From contig CM055312.2 of assembly GCA_029255685.2 (NCBI GenBank), positions 6,720,649 to 6,784,648 on the forward strand: a stretch of DNA of 64,000 nucleotides. The letters run 5' to 3'. The stretch is from Silene conica (taxonomy: Eukaryota; Streptophyta; Magnoliopsida; Caryophyllales; Caryophyllaceae). The translations under genes and the position numbers were made by a program. How positions within the stretch are numbered: position 1 is the stretch's first letter; each line of letters starts with the position of its first letter. A model generated the notes under the pieces. It was not told the DNA's origin. It saw only the letters and a list, made by a program, of their open reading frames with translations, and did no database searches. Below, piece after piece: positions 48,332-59,812 of this stretch.

Positions 48332-48788
48332 TAGTTTCACTGTCCCCTGCAGTTGAGTGGTGAATAATCAAACATTCAAACCCGAGTGACACAAACTAGG
48401 AAAGATCTCAGTGTTTCAGAATTGGCATGGCTTAAACTCCTGGACTCCTGGTGGACTCTAGAATGTAGTCGTACTACTATGAGTCAATATGCAGTCTCCT
48501 TATTGTAGTAATAGTACAAGTATTAATGTCCAACATAAAGTTGAGAATGAATCAAATTTATTTCATACTCAGACTCACTCTGCTTCAAGGATATTGTGTT
48601 GTTCTTCACCTCTGTCTCCTTTCAAACAATTAAAGCAATGTACCTTCTTTTTGTCAGATATTTATAGCTTGCTTTCAATTATCAGCAATAGATTGTTAGT
48701 TAGATGGCTTTAATACAATTTATACAAATCCTGTCTCACATCTCGTCACATTTAGGACATACACAGAGCACTAGTGAATACGCTCAAT
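48332..48788. other. No gene seen
   Basis: AT-rich unique-looking DNA between the TIR repeat and the LINE. A 74-codon frame at 48,489-48,713 has no recognisable features. Confidence 0.4.
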
Positions 48789-48801
48789 AGCTTATACCGC
48801 T

Positions 48802-50296
48802 AATCTTCCGAAGCCGCTAATAAAGCCCTTCAAATGAAACTTTTATGGAAAATCCTTATGGATAAGGAAAGTATATGGGTTAAAGTGATAACTAAAAAAT
48901 ACCTTAGAAATTGTTCACTATTTGATCATAAGCCTAACTCAGTCTCTTCTTGGCAATTCTTCGGACTCTCTTTAGAAAAGGATTGAGGTGGCAGGTAGGT
49001 AATGGTAACAATATTAAGTTTTGGTCTGATAATTGGGTTTTCTCGTACCCACTTACCAGCATTACGAGTGATGATGATAGTAGCCGTGATCTTAATTTTT
49101 TGGTTAAAGATTTCATAACCTCTGACAAACAATGGGATGTTTGTAAATTAGCCAATTTGGTAAATAACGATATTGTGAATCAGATTACTAACATTCCACT
49201 GCCACATAATGATATTCCGGATACTCTCATATGGGGGTTGTCCGTGGATGGAAATTTCTCTATAAGAACAGCAACGTGGCTAGCACAAGGTTTATTCGAT
49301 CACGCTCGTGACAAATGTAATTTTCAGTTGGTTTGGAAATTGAATATTCCACCAAAATTGAAATTTTTTCTTTGGAAAACATGTGTTGACGGCCTCCCAA
49401 CGAAAGATAGACTTCTCGGTCATATTAATGTCCCACCTCATTGCATTTTTGTGCAAATATCCTATTGAAAATAAAGACCATTTCTTTTACGAATGTCCTT
49501 TGATTGTATCTATTATCCAAGAAATGAACATTACTAGCTACAACATTTTTCTGTCAAATAATGATAATTTTGCAAGTCAAAGTTTTCTAATGAAGCTTAA
49601 TTATCTCAAAGACTTAATTCCACAAGATGATTTTGTTAAGATCATTTTTATTTGGTGGAATGCATGGTTTTATAGAAATGATATTATCTTTAATAATGTT
49701 AATTTCAATATAAACAAACTTATTACTTTATGTAATAATAGCATTAAGGCATGAAACGAAACTAGACATAAAGATCTGAACAATCCCGAGAAAGAAAAGT
49801 CTGATAGAAACACTTCTAGTAAGAAGGAAATCTGGTGGGAGAAACCTAAAAAAAGATCAGAATGGTGAAGTCGTGTTGTTAGGACCAGAAAAGTGCGGAT
49901 CTAATAGTATTCTTGTCGCATAAGCACTCGCTTTAAAAGAAGGTATTTTAGCCGCTAAACACGTAGGAATCTAGAAGATAATTGTGGAGGGTGATAATTT
50001 ATGTGTTATCAACTCACTCCGTAATACTTGGCAGATCCCATGGGAAATCTCTAGTATTATCAAGGATGTGAAATTTGATCTTCATTGTTTCGATGAAGTG
50101 ATAATTAAACACTGCTTTCGTGAAGCCAACAAGGTTGCTGACTTCATGGCTTCTGTTGGACATTCTTGTCCAACTCTTTCGAGGTGGGTTGAAAGTCGGT
50201 GGCTTCAACTTACCTTACTCATTCGAAAGGATGAGATAGGTTGGTCCTATCTAAGAGGATCAACCTAGTTTCCTTACCTTATTAAAAAAAAAAAAT
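48802..50296 (+). mobile_element. 5'-truncated L1-type LINE
   Basis: Only the 3' end of a non-LTR element is present. It begins inside the reverse transcriptase tail (NKALQMKLLWKIL), then has the zinc-binding region (WQVGNGNNIKFWSDNW, VWKLNIPPKLKFFLWK, near 48,990-49,390) and a C-terminal RNase H-like part (about 49,980-50,260, EGDNLCVINSL, CFREANKVADFMAS). It ends in a 12-A tail at 50,284-50,295. A target duplication TTATACCGCT lies at 48,792-48,801 and 50,300-50,309. The coding sequence is decayed: the frame shifts near 49,445, where the zinc-binding CIFC motif is lost, and there are stops near 49,753 and between 49,850 and 49,980. Dead on arrival and now old. Confidence 0.88.
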
Positions 50297-50514
50297 AGAT
50301 TATACCGCTCGTTGTATATACAAGCGGATTATAACTAACCATAAGGGCGTAAGGCGATAGTTAAGGCTCAATCGATGGGTCTTGCACCTTAATACGCTCG
50401 TTCACTCATAAGTCATACTCATTGTGCTTGAAGAATGGATTATGCCTGGAGCCACATACCCACCCATACCATTCGGCTCGAATTTCACTTTTGAGATTTT
50501 GGAGGTCTCTCGGG

Positions 50515-51036
50515 TAGGGGTGTAACCGAGCCGATTTGAGTTTGAGCATGGGTGGGCTTGGAATCGGCTCAGAAGCTTGACCTTGAGCTCGGAATCGGCT
50601 CAGAATATCCGAGCTTAAAAAATCAAAGCTCTGAATCAGCCCAGATTATTAGGCTCGAGCTCTAGTCGAGCTCGGTTAAATAATTTGTTTCTTTACTTTC
50701 TTGAACTTGTAAGTCAAAATAAAAATGAATATATTTTAATACAAATGCAAATATAAAATACTTATCATATATAAGAAACATATGATTATAAATGTTATAA
50801 TGACATTTTATTTGGAACAATAAAAATTACAAAACGACAAAATAACTAAAAATAATAGATAAAACGAGCCTAACCGAACTTCCGATTTCGAGCTCTACTA
50901 AGCTCGGAATCGGCTCGGATTTGGTCCACCCCGACTCAAAATCAGCTCGGAATTAGTTTTGACCGATTTTGAGCCGAGATTTGACCGAGCTGATTCCGAC
51001 GGCTCTACGAGTCGGCTCAGATCATTTACAGCCCTA
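50515..51036. mobile_element. Non-autonomous hAT element
   Basis: The 522-bp element has ends TAGGGGTGTAACCGAGCCGA and (complement) TAGGGCTGTAAATGATCTGA. It is flanked by the exact 8-bp duplication CTCTCGGG at 50,507-50,514 and 51,037-51,044. The interior is made of repeated GAGCTCGGAATCGGCTCGG-type strings in both directions, so it can fold on itself. No transposase. Confidence 0.9.
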
Positions 51037-51080
51037 CTCTCGGGATTTGAATCCTAAACCATTGGTAACGTTGACCCTAA

Positions 51081-53036
51081 GGCCTTGTTTGGTAAACATC
51101 GGATTAATATTAGCAGAAGCATATTTAGAAGGCAGATTTAACTAACAGAATGATTTAGTAGGTTTCATAATTGTTTTAGAGGTGTTTGGTAATTGACATT
51201 TTAGATTAGCAGATTGTTTAGCATATTTGTAAAATGACATATAATGACATGAACAAATTATTTATCAAATATATAAAAGGATGGTTAATATTTTATTAAG
51301 AGGGTATATCTCCTAATCCAATATGCTGGTAGGAGCAGTGATGCCCGTCGTTGTGGGTATCAAAGATAAAATTTATAATTTCTAACCTTTAACTATAGAT
51401 AGTGAAAGTCAGGGTCGAACCACGGAGTGGTGGGGAATGTTTATTGTTTGATGTTAATATTTTAAGGTAACAATTTTGGGGGTTTGATTAAATGCTACTA
51501 GTCTAGAAACAACTATAAAAATAAGACAAGTAAATAAAGATGAGAATAAACTATAATAAAAGAGATGCTAGGATGATTGGGTAATAAATAGCTAAGATAG
51601 TATAAATCCTAAGGTCAACATGTATAGCAGTCGCGTAAGGGGTGTAACATATCCTTTAGGTCTATGCTACCTAATAGCTCCTTTCGGCCTATGCTATTAG
51701 CTCCTAGGTCTCACAATTATTGGGTGTCAACAATAAGGGTGATTCCTAAATTCTAGGTCACATACCTTTCAGTCTTGAGTAACCTATCCGTCTTAAGGTG
51801 TAAACCAATGCCCTTCCCGTATCTTTCAATCTTGGGTAGGTCATTACTAACATCCTACAAGTCTCCCTTGGGTCTCATTGCAGGATACTATAGTAAACAA
51901 AGTAAAACGAAACAGAATACATACGCGAGTGGGTCGACCGACCAGCTAGCCCAGTCGGCCGACCACAACCTCGGTCGACCGACCCATTATGTAGGTCGGC
52001 CGACCAAGACTCTGCTACAGTCGGTCTCGGAACCTATACTACCTACGCATATTCATCCCCTACATCCTAACATATGAAATTAGCTACTCATGATTACTAA
52101 AACAATAATGAAAACAGGAATAAATATGGAGATCATAATGAATATCAATCTAAACATGCAATCAATAATAAGGCTTTGGGATTCTATCTTAAACCGAAAA
52201 TAACAATTCTAAACTAATAACAATGGAACTGAAATTAAGAGAGAATTACCAGAAATCGGAATTGAGATGAAAAAGGAACAAACTTTATTGATGAATGCTT
52301 GAAAGATTGATGAACAATACTAAAGGTGTTTGAGAATTATTGAAAGATTACAACTAATGATAAAACTCAATTCTAAGATAATAAAACTAGATTAAGAACT
52401 GAATAAAACTTGATGATAAAAAGATACAAAACCCTAATCCTCTAATTTGCTTAAGTAGGCGGATAATTAGAGTTTCCTAATGGCTCTAACACGTTAATGG
52501 GCTTCCGAAAATCTTCTGGGTCTGCGAAGAGGTCGGTCGACCTACTATGTGGGTCGGTCGACCTGTTTACGGGCTTTAGCGAAATCTGGACTTTCCATAA
52601 CAGGGGCCTGGTCGGCCGACCCAAGTAATAGGTCGGTCGACCCTTATTCCTGTAGGATTGCTTTGATTCGTCTTGGTTTGACTTCTTGGCACTTGATTAA
52701 CACTTTGAGTTGACTTTCCTTCGTTCCTTGGCTATGAAAAATCTCGAGGGCATAAGTTTGGCATAAAATCGTCCATTTTCCGCATAAATCTGCAAAAGAG
52801 CATAAAAATACGAAAGTAGACAATAGTTGGGAAATAAAGGCTAAAACATAGTAAATGAGCGACCAAATGCGTGTAAAAATGGATGTAAAACATCATAAAA
52901 TAGACACGCATCAAGCAGCATATTGTAAAATAACATATTAGACGCCAATATATTATTTAAATATATCAATAACCAAACACGCTAATTAACATATTGATTA
53001 ATTTTTTCATATTTAGATTATTAATGCGTGTCCTTA
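51081..53036. mobile_element. Probable MITE split by a solo LTR
   Basis: The left part (51,081-51,338) starts GGCCTTGTTTGGTAAAC and the right part (52,919-53,036) contains AACCAAACACGCTAATTAA, a pairing common in hAT-like plant MITEs. The two parts join across the solo LTR. Ends and target duplication could not be fixed. Confidence 0.4.
51339..52913 (-). mobile_element. Solo LTR, Tat/Athila-type Ty3
   Basis: A 1,575-bp sequence with TGATG...CATCA ends and a 5-bp duplication AGCAG on both sides (51,334-51,338 and 52,914-52,918), with no partner LTR. Orientation is inferred from the CGAACCACGGAG string near the left end, which matches the place of CGAACCCAAGAG in element E. It has its own palindrome modules, GGTCGACCGACC and GGTCGGCCGACC types, at 51,931-52,010 and 52,531-52,643. 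Solo LTRs arise by recombination between the two LTRs of one element. Confidence 0.88.
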
Positions 53037-53169
53037 GAACAAACATTAAAAAAAATGTAATTTCAACAGTAAAACTTGCATAAGCTAATAGCCTAATAGT
53101 AGTCAAGACTTATTTATAATTTCATTGAATTATGAGTGTTATTTTCTCAAGCTAATAACATATAGAAGG

Positions 53170-53415
53170 TTTTTTGAGATACCGTCTCTCAATAAGCTTA
53201 TTGGAGACTATTGTACAAATTTAAGAAAAAGTGGTACTAAAGCTAATATAATAAGTACAAATCATTATTAAAGATAAAATGAGTACATTTATTATATAAA
53301 AAAGTACGAAATTATTATGGTACGATCAATCACAAAAGGGTGACGAAATATAAATAAAATGGTACAAAAGAATGGTCTCTCAATAGTTTATTGAAAAACC
53401 GTCTCTCTCAAGTTT
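53170..53415. mobile_element. MITE-like inverted-repeat element
   Basis: The left end GAGATACCGTCTCTCAATAA and the right end (complement GAGAGACGGTTTTTCAATAA) match as imperfect terminal inverted repeats of about 35 bp round an AT-rich, non-coding core. Target duplication not established. Confidence 0.6.
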
Positions 53416-53556
53416 TAGTGAATAACATCATTTTCATGAATTAGCCAGCAGCTGCAGTTAATCGGTGGTGCGATCCTTTTCTCCAATGTTAAACACCTTT
53501 ATTTTGTGAACGGTTTTCATATTTTGGACTAAAATGAGGAGTTGTATTGTATCGTT

Positions 53557-53749
53557 AGTAAGTCTTACTTGTGACGGGTCACCATTTGTAACGGATATTT
53601 TGTAAGATAAAATGGATACAAAATGAGTTAGTGGAGAAAGGGGACCATATGAATAGTGTCGTAGAGAGAAAAAGTGGGTATTTTGTGAGAGGAAACGGTA
53701 TCCGTCACACGCTTGCGACGGATACCACCGTCACAAATGAGTATTTGTG
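53557..53749. mobile_element. Mutator-like MITE, copy 1
   Basis: The 193-bp element has ends AGTAAGTCTTACTTGTGACGG and (complement) CACAAATACTCATTTGTGACGG. The 10-bp duplication TTGTATCGTT lies at 53,547-53,556 and 53,750-53,759, a length typical of Mutator-like elements. A second member lies at 59,813-60,013. Confidence 0.78.
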
Positions 53750-54241
53750 TTGTATCGTTTCAGTAGAAATGCCATGACGATGATGAAATATACAATATCG
53801 ATCAATCAATTAGCTACACGTCTACGCCTCGCTCTTGGCCAGGTTACACAGGTATAAATACGTTTGTAACAAAACAAAAAAGATAAGTCAATGAAATAAA
53901 TTATGAATGCTTGTTTCCAAGCATGGCAGAAATGCAGTACTACATTATTTTCGACAGTACGCCGAGCATAAACGTCTAATTTCAACGTCTATTTTTATAG
54001 AAACACATGAAAATTATGGCAGTAATGTTTATGTCTTCAAGCTATCTACTACATTCTTCTTCTGGCTTGTTTGCAGGAATGTATATTTTACTCTGCATCG
54101 ATGTTTTTAGTTCTATTTTCGACATAATGTTAACAGGATAACGCCGAAGTTATCAGGTACAGGTTAACATGTATGAAATGAAATGTCAAATAACTCGAAA
54201 ACACCTTACATTATTAAGCACAAACATCTGACTGCGCGGCT

Positions 54242-54579
54242 TGTTGGGTCTATGCCTTGAATCTGTTAGTCGCCACTTCAAGCGATTATGCGGGGTCTAT
54301 CTGAATTCTGTATTGGGTTAGGGTTTCTGTCTGTGCCTTATTAGGTCAAATCTGTATTGTAATAGGTTAAGAGTATTATATAAATTACTAACCTCTACCC
54401 TAACAGTTATCATGCAATATACCGTTCTGAATCTGTAATCTGAAAACTCGTCACATTAATAAAACTCTCTCCCTTCTGCCCTGTGAACGTAGGTAGCACA
54501 CCGTTAGTGAACCACGTAAATTTGTGCGTATTGTTCTTTATTGTTTGTTTTTATCTTTCTATGTGCTTCCGTTATAACA
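54242..54579 (+). mobile_element. Solo LTR, short Ty1/copia type
   Basis: TGTTGGGTCTATG...CGTTATAACA, 338 bp, with the duplication CGGCT at 54,237-54,241 and 54,580-54,584. Inside are a TATATAA box near 54,376 and an AATAAA signal near 54,459 in the expected order, giving plus orientation. No internal region remains. Confidence 0.85.
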
Positions 54580-54584
54580 CGGCT

Positions 54585-55916
54585 AAACCAAGAACTTGAA
54601 ACAGTTGCATAAGTCGTGTGACTCGTGTCGCGTTAAGAATGGTATTAGCAAGCCTTGTTGGTACCCCTATGACTTCGGTTCAGATCGGATTTTTAAGGAT
54701 TCTTTGTACAAATCCAAGTGTTTCAAAAATTTCGTCACATATTTGACTGTGTCGTTACTATCCTCCAGCATCACGCCACACAGCGAGACACAAATGAATG
54801 CGAAAGGATAATGTGGCCTGACTGAATCCTGCAGGCTGGTCTATTATAGGTACGTTCATACTCCGTCGTCGTGAAATCATAAACAGAGATTCAGATTTAA
54901 TATAAGTAATCAAATCTTAGTCATATGTGACATGTCCAGATTGTAGATCAGATCTCTTACATGCTATACTTTTTGATTGTTTACTTAGTCATTAGCTGCA
55001 AATCTTACAGCTAATCTCTGTCAACTTGCTAATCAGAAAATTAATTAAATATATAAATAAATAAATAAATAAAGGTCTCTAGATCTTAAGAATCTGATTT
55101 ACAAGATTAAGTGTCCTAAGTTATAAGGTTGACTTAAGATTTGATCTTAATCTCCTGAATGTGTGTGTGTGAACTTTAGTCCTTTTCATTTCACTTTCGC
55201 ATTGATTATAGATCTACTTCTTGGCAGCATAACGGGACCGTCTTAGTTCGTGTGGCGCTACCGTCCTTAGAGTCGTAAACCCGGCAAAACCAACCTGAGA
55301 CCGAATACCTCCTTTGGCCGTTTGCCGGGTTTACCTGAGACTGCAAGATTAGTAACTCAATTCAGTTAATTAAGCTTCATTACCAGCAAGAGACAGGAAA
55401 GGAAAGTTTGTCCGATCCTTCATCGACAGTTCGACACCCCATTATAACATAAATAATACGGAGTATTAACTCGTAAACCGAGTTTTTTAATTGGAATTAA
55501 GAGAGTAAAATTAATCAGCACGGTAATCGACATTGCTACCGTCGCCTACCGACACTTGAACTATGAAGAATACATCCCACATTTTGCGTTATCTTAATTA
55601 ACTCAACACAGGGAGATGAATTAAACACTCAGATAATCATTTACTAATCTAGATCTGATTGATACAATTCTTCGTCTTACATAGATAAAAACAAAGAGTA
55701 AATTACAGACAGAGGCTCCTACGACTTACGAGCATTAGATGTTCTTCGATTTCAGAGACCATCGTAGTTGACAAATACACAAGTTAGCAGTAGTTTAATC
55801 CGAGGCAGATTAAACATTCATCATCAGTACACCTAAATTCTACAACTTCTACTACTACTACTACTACAGTACTAATCATAATAGTAACAAACTAACAAAG
55901 ATCGAAACTGGCAAAA
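54585..55916. other. Non-coding stretch downstream of the patatin-like gene
   Basis: A 71-codon frame at 54,596-54,811 has no family resemblance and I do not call it. There is an ATAA microsatellite near 55,050-55,073, a perfect 14-bp inverted pair GTAAACCCGGCAAA at 55,275-55,288 and 55,321-55,334, and a CTA/TAG microsatellite at about 55,848-55,867 that probably lies in the gene's 3' UTR. Confidence 0.5.
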
Positions 55917-58308
55917 TTAACGGCCGTCGTGCAAAGGACTGAGTGATTTGTAAGGACTCGGGGGTAAACTGCTTTTCGTTGAAGCATTAACAAGACGTTG
56001 TACAAAGGTCTCGATTCTGTCTCTGTTTGTTTCAGTCAATAGACGTTTGCCTCCGAATGTAAGCGACTCAATTCCCCTTTCCTTCAACGCGGCTTCCTTT
56101 GTCATTAGTCCTGATCCGTCTAACCCGTTTGCCTGTACACAAATTCAAACCAACATCAGCACTTCATTCAATTATACGCTGTACCATATATCCGTCTTAC
56201 ACAAGATTAACAACGGAATGCAACGAAACAACTGGCAAATGAGTGAAAGGACAAATAATAGAGATCAAGTTGCATAACATAGACATTTTGGCATTTATTC
56301 TTGAGTTTTTTATATAACCAAAAAGAGGACCTACAAAATACTAGACCCTGATGAAAGTGTCGGTATGATTTATATTTTAAGGAAATTATCCGTGATTTAT
56401 GCCCCTCATATTTAATGTTACACTAATTGACCTCTTTGTGGACCGCCTTCCACATCTTTTCACAAGTCATAACTCGTAACTAAATATCTATACGGTTCCT
56501 TACAACAAATTTGTTGTGCTATGTCGAGTAGTGCAGTAATTATTGTGTAAGACCGTAGAACAGTTTTTGGTACGTTAAATACGAATTACTCGAATCAAGG
56601 ATTAATGATTACACTAATTGGTACAATTTGTAGAAAGTTGGGACTCGATAGGAAGACGGGGTTAGGGCGCTAGGGAGGCGGCCAATACTTTAAACTCGGA
56701 AAATTTAGGAGCCACATATTAATACGAATTGTGAAGTTAAAGTTGGTATTTTTCATCATTTAAAGGGACAGTTTGCGCATTGATACTTCTCATTAGGTCC
56801 ATTTACTCATTTGGCATCAAATTATTGTCTTAAGCAATTAATTGAGTCGTACTTACTCCTAGCATAACATACTTTTTCTACAATAAATAATCAATGCGAA
56901 CACAAATAAACAACACTATCCGCTAAGACAATCCCAAACCAGAAGGTCGAACTAATCGGGTCACTAATATTTTTAGTCTTAATCACACCAAGGTCACAAC
57001 CTAAGGCATCAATTCAATCACGTTTAAAGTTATTAAGAAGGTCACCAACTGATTTCAGGGTCACAAATTGACCTCGAATACTCAAGGTCAGCAAAATTAA
57101 TACAAAATCACTAAAATTAGTGTTTTAATTACGTAACTAACGTGACCCAACATGGTCGCGATCTCCTTAACGACCTAACTTGAGTATGTTCAAACAATAA
57201 CGACAACAATAACAACAAATACGGACTATTGGTTAAAAAAGACGATATACTGAACTAAACTTATAGTAACTCGGTTCTAAAAACAACGAGACGACAATAA
57301 CAACAAATACAGAGTATTAGAAGAGTACTTAATTACGATAAATAAAATTTAACTAAACTGAACTTATAGTACCTGAATGCGAACATAGTCGTTACGAGTC
57401 CAAGAGAAAGCGTTCCCTAGCATTTGATCAACCGTCTCAGAAACACCGTCAACAGCAACATCAACCACACATTTCGTCACCTTACTACTACCTCCACCCC
57501 ATTTCTCACCACTTCCACGGCAACTCAACGTTCCATTTCCTAACGACAACACAAGCAAATCCTCAACACCGTTCACCGCCGGAAAATCGACTTTATTATG
57601 TAACACATGCGTCACTGCCGCTGCCGCCGGATTATTCATCACAACACCGCCATCAACCGCAAGAAAATCGGTTTTTCGATCAACCGACGAAACCTCAACC
57701 GGTTCGAAAACAGCCGGATTCGCTACAGCTGCGGAACAAACCTTCCACAACTCGAAGTCTAAGCTTGTCCACCCTGACGCGCTCGCGGCGGCGCGTGAGA
57801 ATACAAACGGCGCAGATGATACAGTGTCGTAACACGGCACTAGAATCGGCTTACAAGTGTCCTTCAGCGTCTTATCCTTTAGCGTATCATGCAGAGCATT
57901 ACCTAGTCTTGAAGCGGAGCGATTACGGCCAAGGAGGAGGTCACGGCGGCGACGACGAGGAGTGATGACGTGACGATTGTCGGAGAGAAACTTGACCGCG
58001 GAGGCGGCGGAGAAGAGAGGTCTTCCGTCGGAGTCCGCAGCGGAGAGAAGGACGGCGAGGACGCCGCCGACGCCGGTACCAGAGATAAGGTCGAAAAAAT
58101 CGGCAATACGAGCGGTGGAGTCGTTAGTTTTGATTTGAAGGGAGTTTTCGAGGTGGACTAAGAATGCGCCGGCGATTAAAGCGGAGGTATCGCCTCCGTC
58201 GATAGTGAGGATTTTAGTTTTTTTGGAATCGGAATTGGGAGGAGGAGTTGATAGCCATTGTTGTTCGAGCTTGGAGAAAATTTCCATGGTAATTTTGTTA
58301 AGTTCCAT
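55917..58308 (-). CDS. pPLAIII: Patatin-related phospholipase A, pPLAIII class (two exons)
   Basis: Exon 1 is 58,308-57,373 and exon 2 is 56,132-55,917, with a CAG|GT donor, a TACAG acceptor and a phase-0 join. The product is 383 residues, the usual size for Arabidopsis pPLAIII (PLP6-8) proteins, which hydrolyse acyl chains of phospholipids and galactolipids and affect cell elongation. Family marks: MELNKITMEIFSKLEQ at the N-terminus; GTGVGG (77-82) in place of the classical GxSxG, as is normal for pPLAIII; CKPILVPCYD; PFVFSRA; the dyad-type Asp219 in VDGGVVMNNP; VDQMLGNAF; and SLPPSP and DGR at the C-terminus. Unusually, the oxyanion loop reads IDGGDTSALIAG (36-47), with Asp40 where the family has Gly, and residues 118-122 are all Arg. 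The intron of 1,240 bp holds a repeat copy. The ATG is in a good context (ATGG). Confidence 0.92.
56133..57372 (-). other. Intron of the patatin-like gene
   Basis: A 1,240-bp GT-AG intron in the position typical of the pPLAIII family (after YVRIQ). It contains copy 2 of the dispersed TIR-like repeat (56,926-57,184), so an element has settled in the intron without touching either splice site. Confidence 0.85.
56926..57184. repeat. Dispersed TIR-like repeat, copy 2
   Basis: Related to 47,629-48,331: AGAAGGTCGAACTAATCGGG here corresponds to AGAAGGTCGCACTAATCGGG there, and both have ACGTAAC or ACGTAATTACGGTGACC and GGTCGCGATCTCC-like ends. Shorter than copy 1 and without the MITE. Confidence 0.55.
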
Positions 58309-58440
58309 GATAATGGAGTACAGAGAAGTGTAGAAGAAGATTGATATTAAATGAAGAGGAGAAGGTGATGATAGTGAAATATATAGAAAGAGGTGTGTGT
58401 AGGATGGTTTATATATATTGGATGTTGTGATGAAGGGTGT
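58309..58440 (-). promoter_or_regulatory. Promoter and 5' leader of the patatin-like gene
   Basis: On the minus strand, a TATATATAAACC box at about 58,405-58,416 lies some 100 bp before the ATG. It is followed by a CT-rich leader (CACCTTCTCCTCTTC), as is common in plant genes. The transcription start is not determined. Confidence 0.5.
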
Positions 58441-59812
58441 GGGGGTCCAATTTTAATTCTTTAGACGTGCGTTTATGTCTAATAATACAAACCAAGTAAT
58501 AATTAACGGACAAAATCTGTCGTAAGTTTATAACGTGAGATAAATCAGAAGATTGTGAGAGTTCGGAAGTTTATAATCGTCACAAGTAAAAAATGATTGT
58601 TATGTAATAAAGAGAAAAAAAATGATGAATTTGGTTTTACAGGTATTTTCATTATGTCGTTATGATTTGTTTTGTTTCATACGGAGTATGATTTAATATC
58701 GATTTAGTTTTAAGAAATTAAATTTTTCTAGTTTTAATAAAACATTATAGTATGAGACTTGTAATCGGACTGATCTTATACAACCTTGGAAAATACTCTT
58801 ATGTCATCCTTCTTAACCGAACCTTCCCCGTTTTGATCATCAACCGTTTTAGACCAGATATATTCCAGGCCGGTTTTTTACTCCCCAAATATGATCACGG
58901 TCGATTATGGTCGATACGGTTATACCTAATTAACAGTTAATCGGGTTGAGTTAGTTTATGTCAAGTTAAATCGGGTTATTCATATTCAGGTTATTTTCGA
59001 ATCAACTGATATCAAGAAGGTTGTTAATTGGATGGCTAGGAGGTTGGTGGTCTAATGGTATATTGGTTATCTTAGGCTTGGTATGTTTTAGCTAAAGTAA
59101 GTAGATAACCATTAGTCTAATTAAATGAAGTAGTAGGTGGCATAGCATTTTAGCAATTAAGAGTAATTAGTAGGATAATTAATTAATTAATTAAAGTAGG
59201 AAGGTATGGGTTTTAATTAGAGCAAAAGTGTTGACTTAAATAAATGAAGGGTTGTTGTCCTTTGTTGATTTGGCATTTTCTTTGGCGTTTCTTGTGTCTC
59301 ATTTCATACTTTGGATTTTCCACATGTAATAATGATGCGGCGTTATTACTTATTTTAGTAATTTAGAGTGCAATATCGGGCTAGTCTCTTAATATTTACC
59401 GTTATTCTTGTTTCAGATGGCAATTTTGGCATGAAATAATAAGATGGAATTTTGCAAGTACTTTTCAGTCAAATGTTACCATTGTTAACAAACAAGTTAT
59501 CATTGATAACATTCAATTATAAAACGGTCACATATGGCCCGTTTGAAACTTCAGACGGAACATGGCCGCCTGAAACAAGAATTTGCCTAATATTTATTAC
59601 AACCTAAAAACGAATATTAATCCTTTTACAGCAAGGTAAGTGGAAAAATATGTAGGAGAAAACAGATCATTCCACAGGTCGCGCCACTTGTATTGTGTGA
59701 GAGAGACATTATAGTTCGTCTTCAATTGGTGACGGATAATGCCGTTTTCAAAGATAACTTGTACTCTTTCAAATGAATATGAACTTTATCTCTTTTATAT
59801 TATACATTTATA
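58441..59812. other. No gene seen
   Basis: AT-rich DNA upstream of the patatin-like gene. A 62-codon frame at 58,752-58,940 has no recognisable features. The text near 59,550-59,740 (TTGAAACTTCAGACGG, GTCTTCAATTGGTGACGG) may be a degenerate MITE, but I could not define its ends. Confidence 0.4.

Noticed and set aside
54596-54811. Cys-rich 71-residue peptide (CDSCRVKNGISKPC)
   Set aside because: No signal peptide, no family resemblance, and it starts just after a solo LTR; likely chance.
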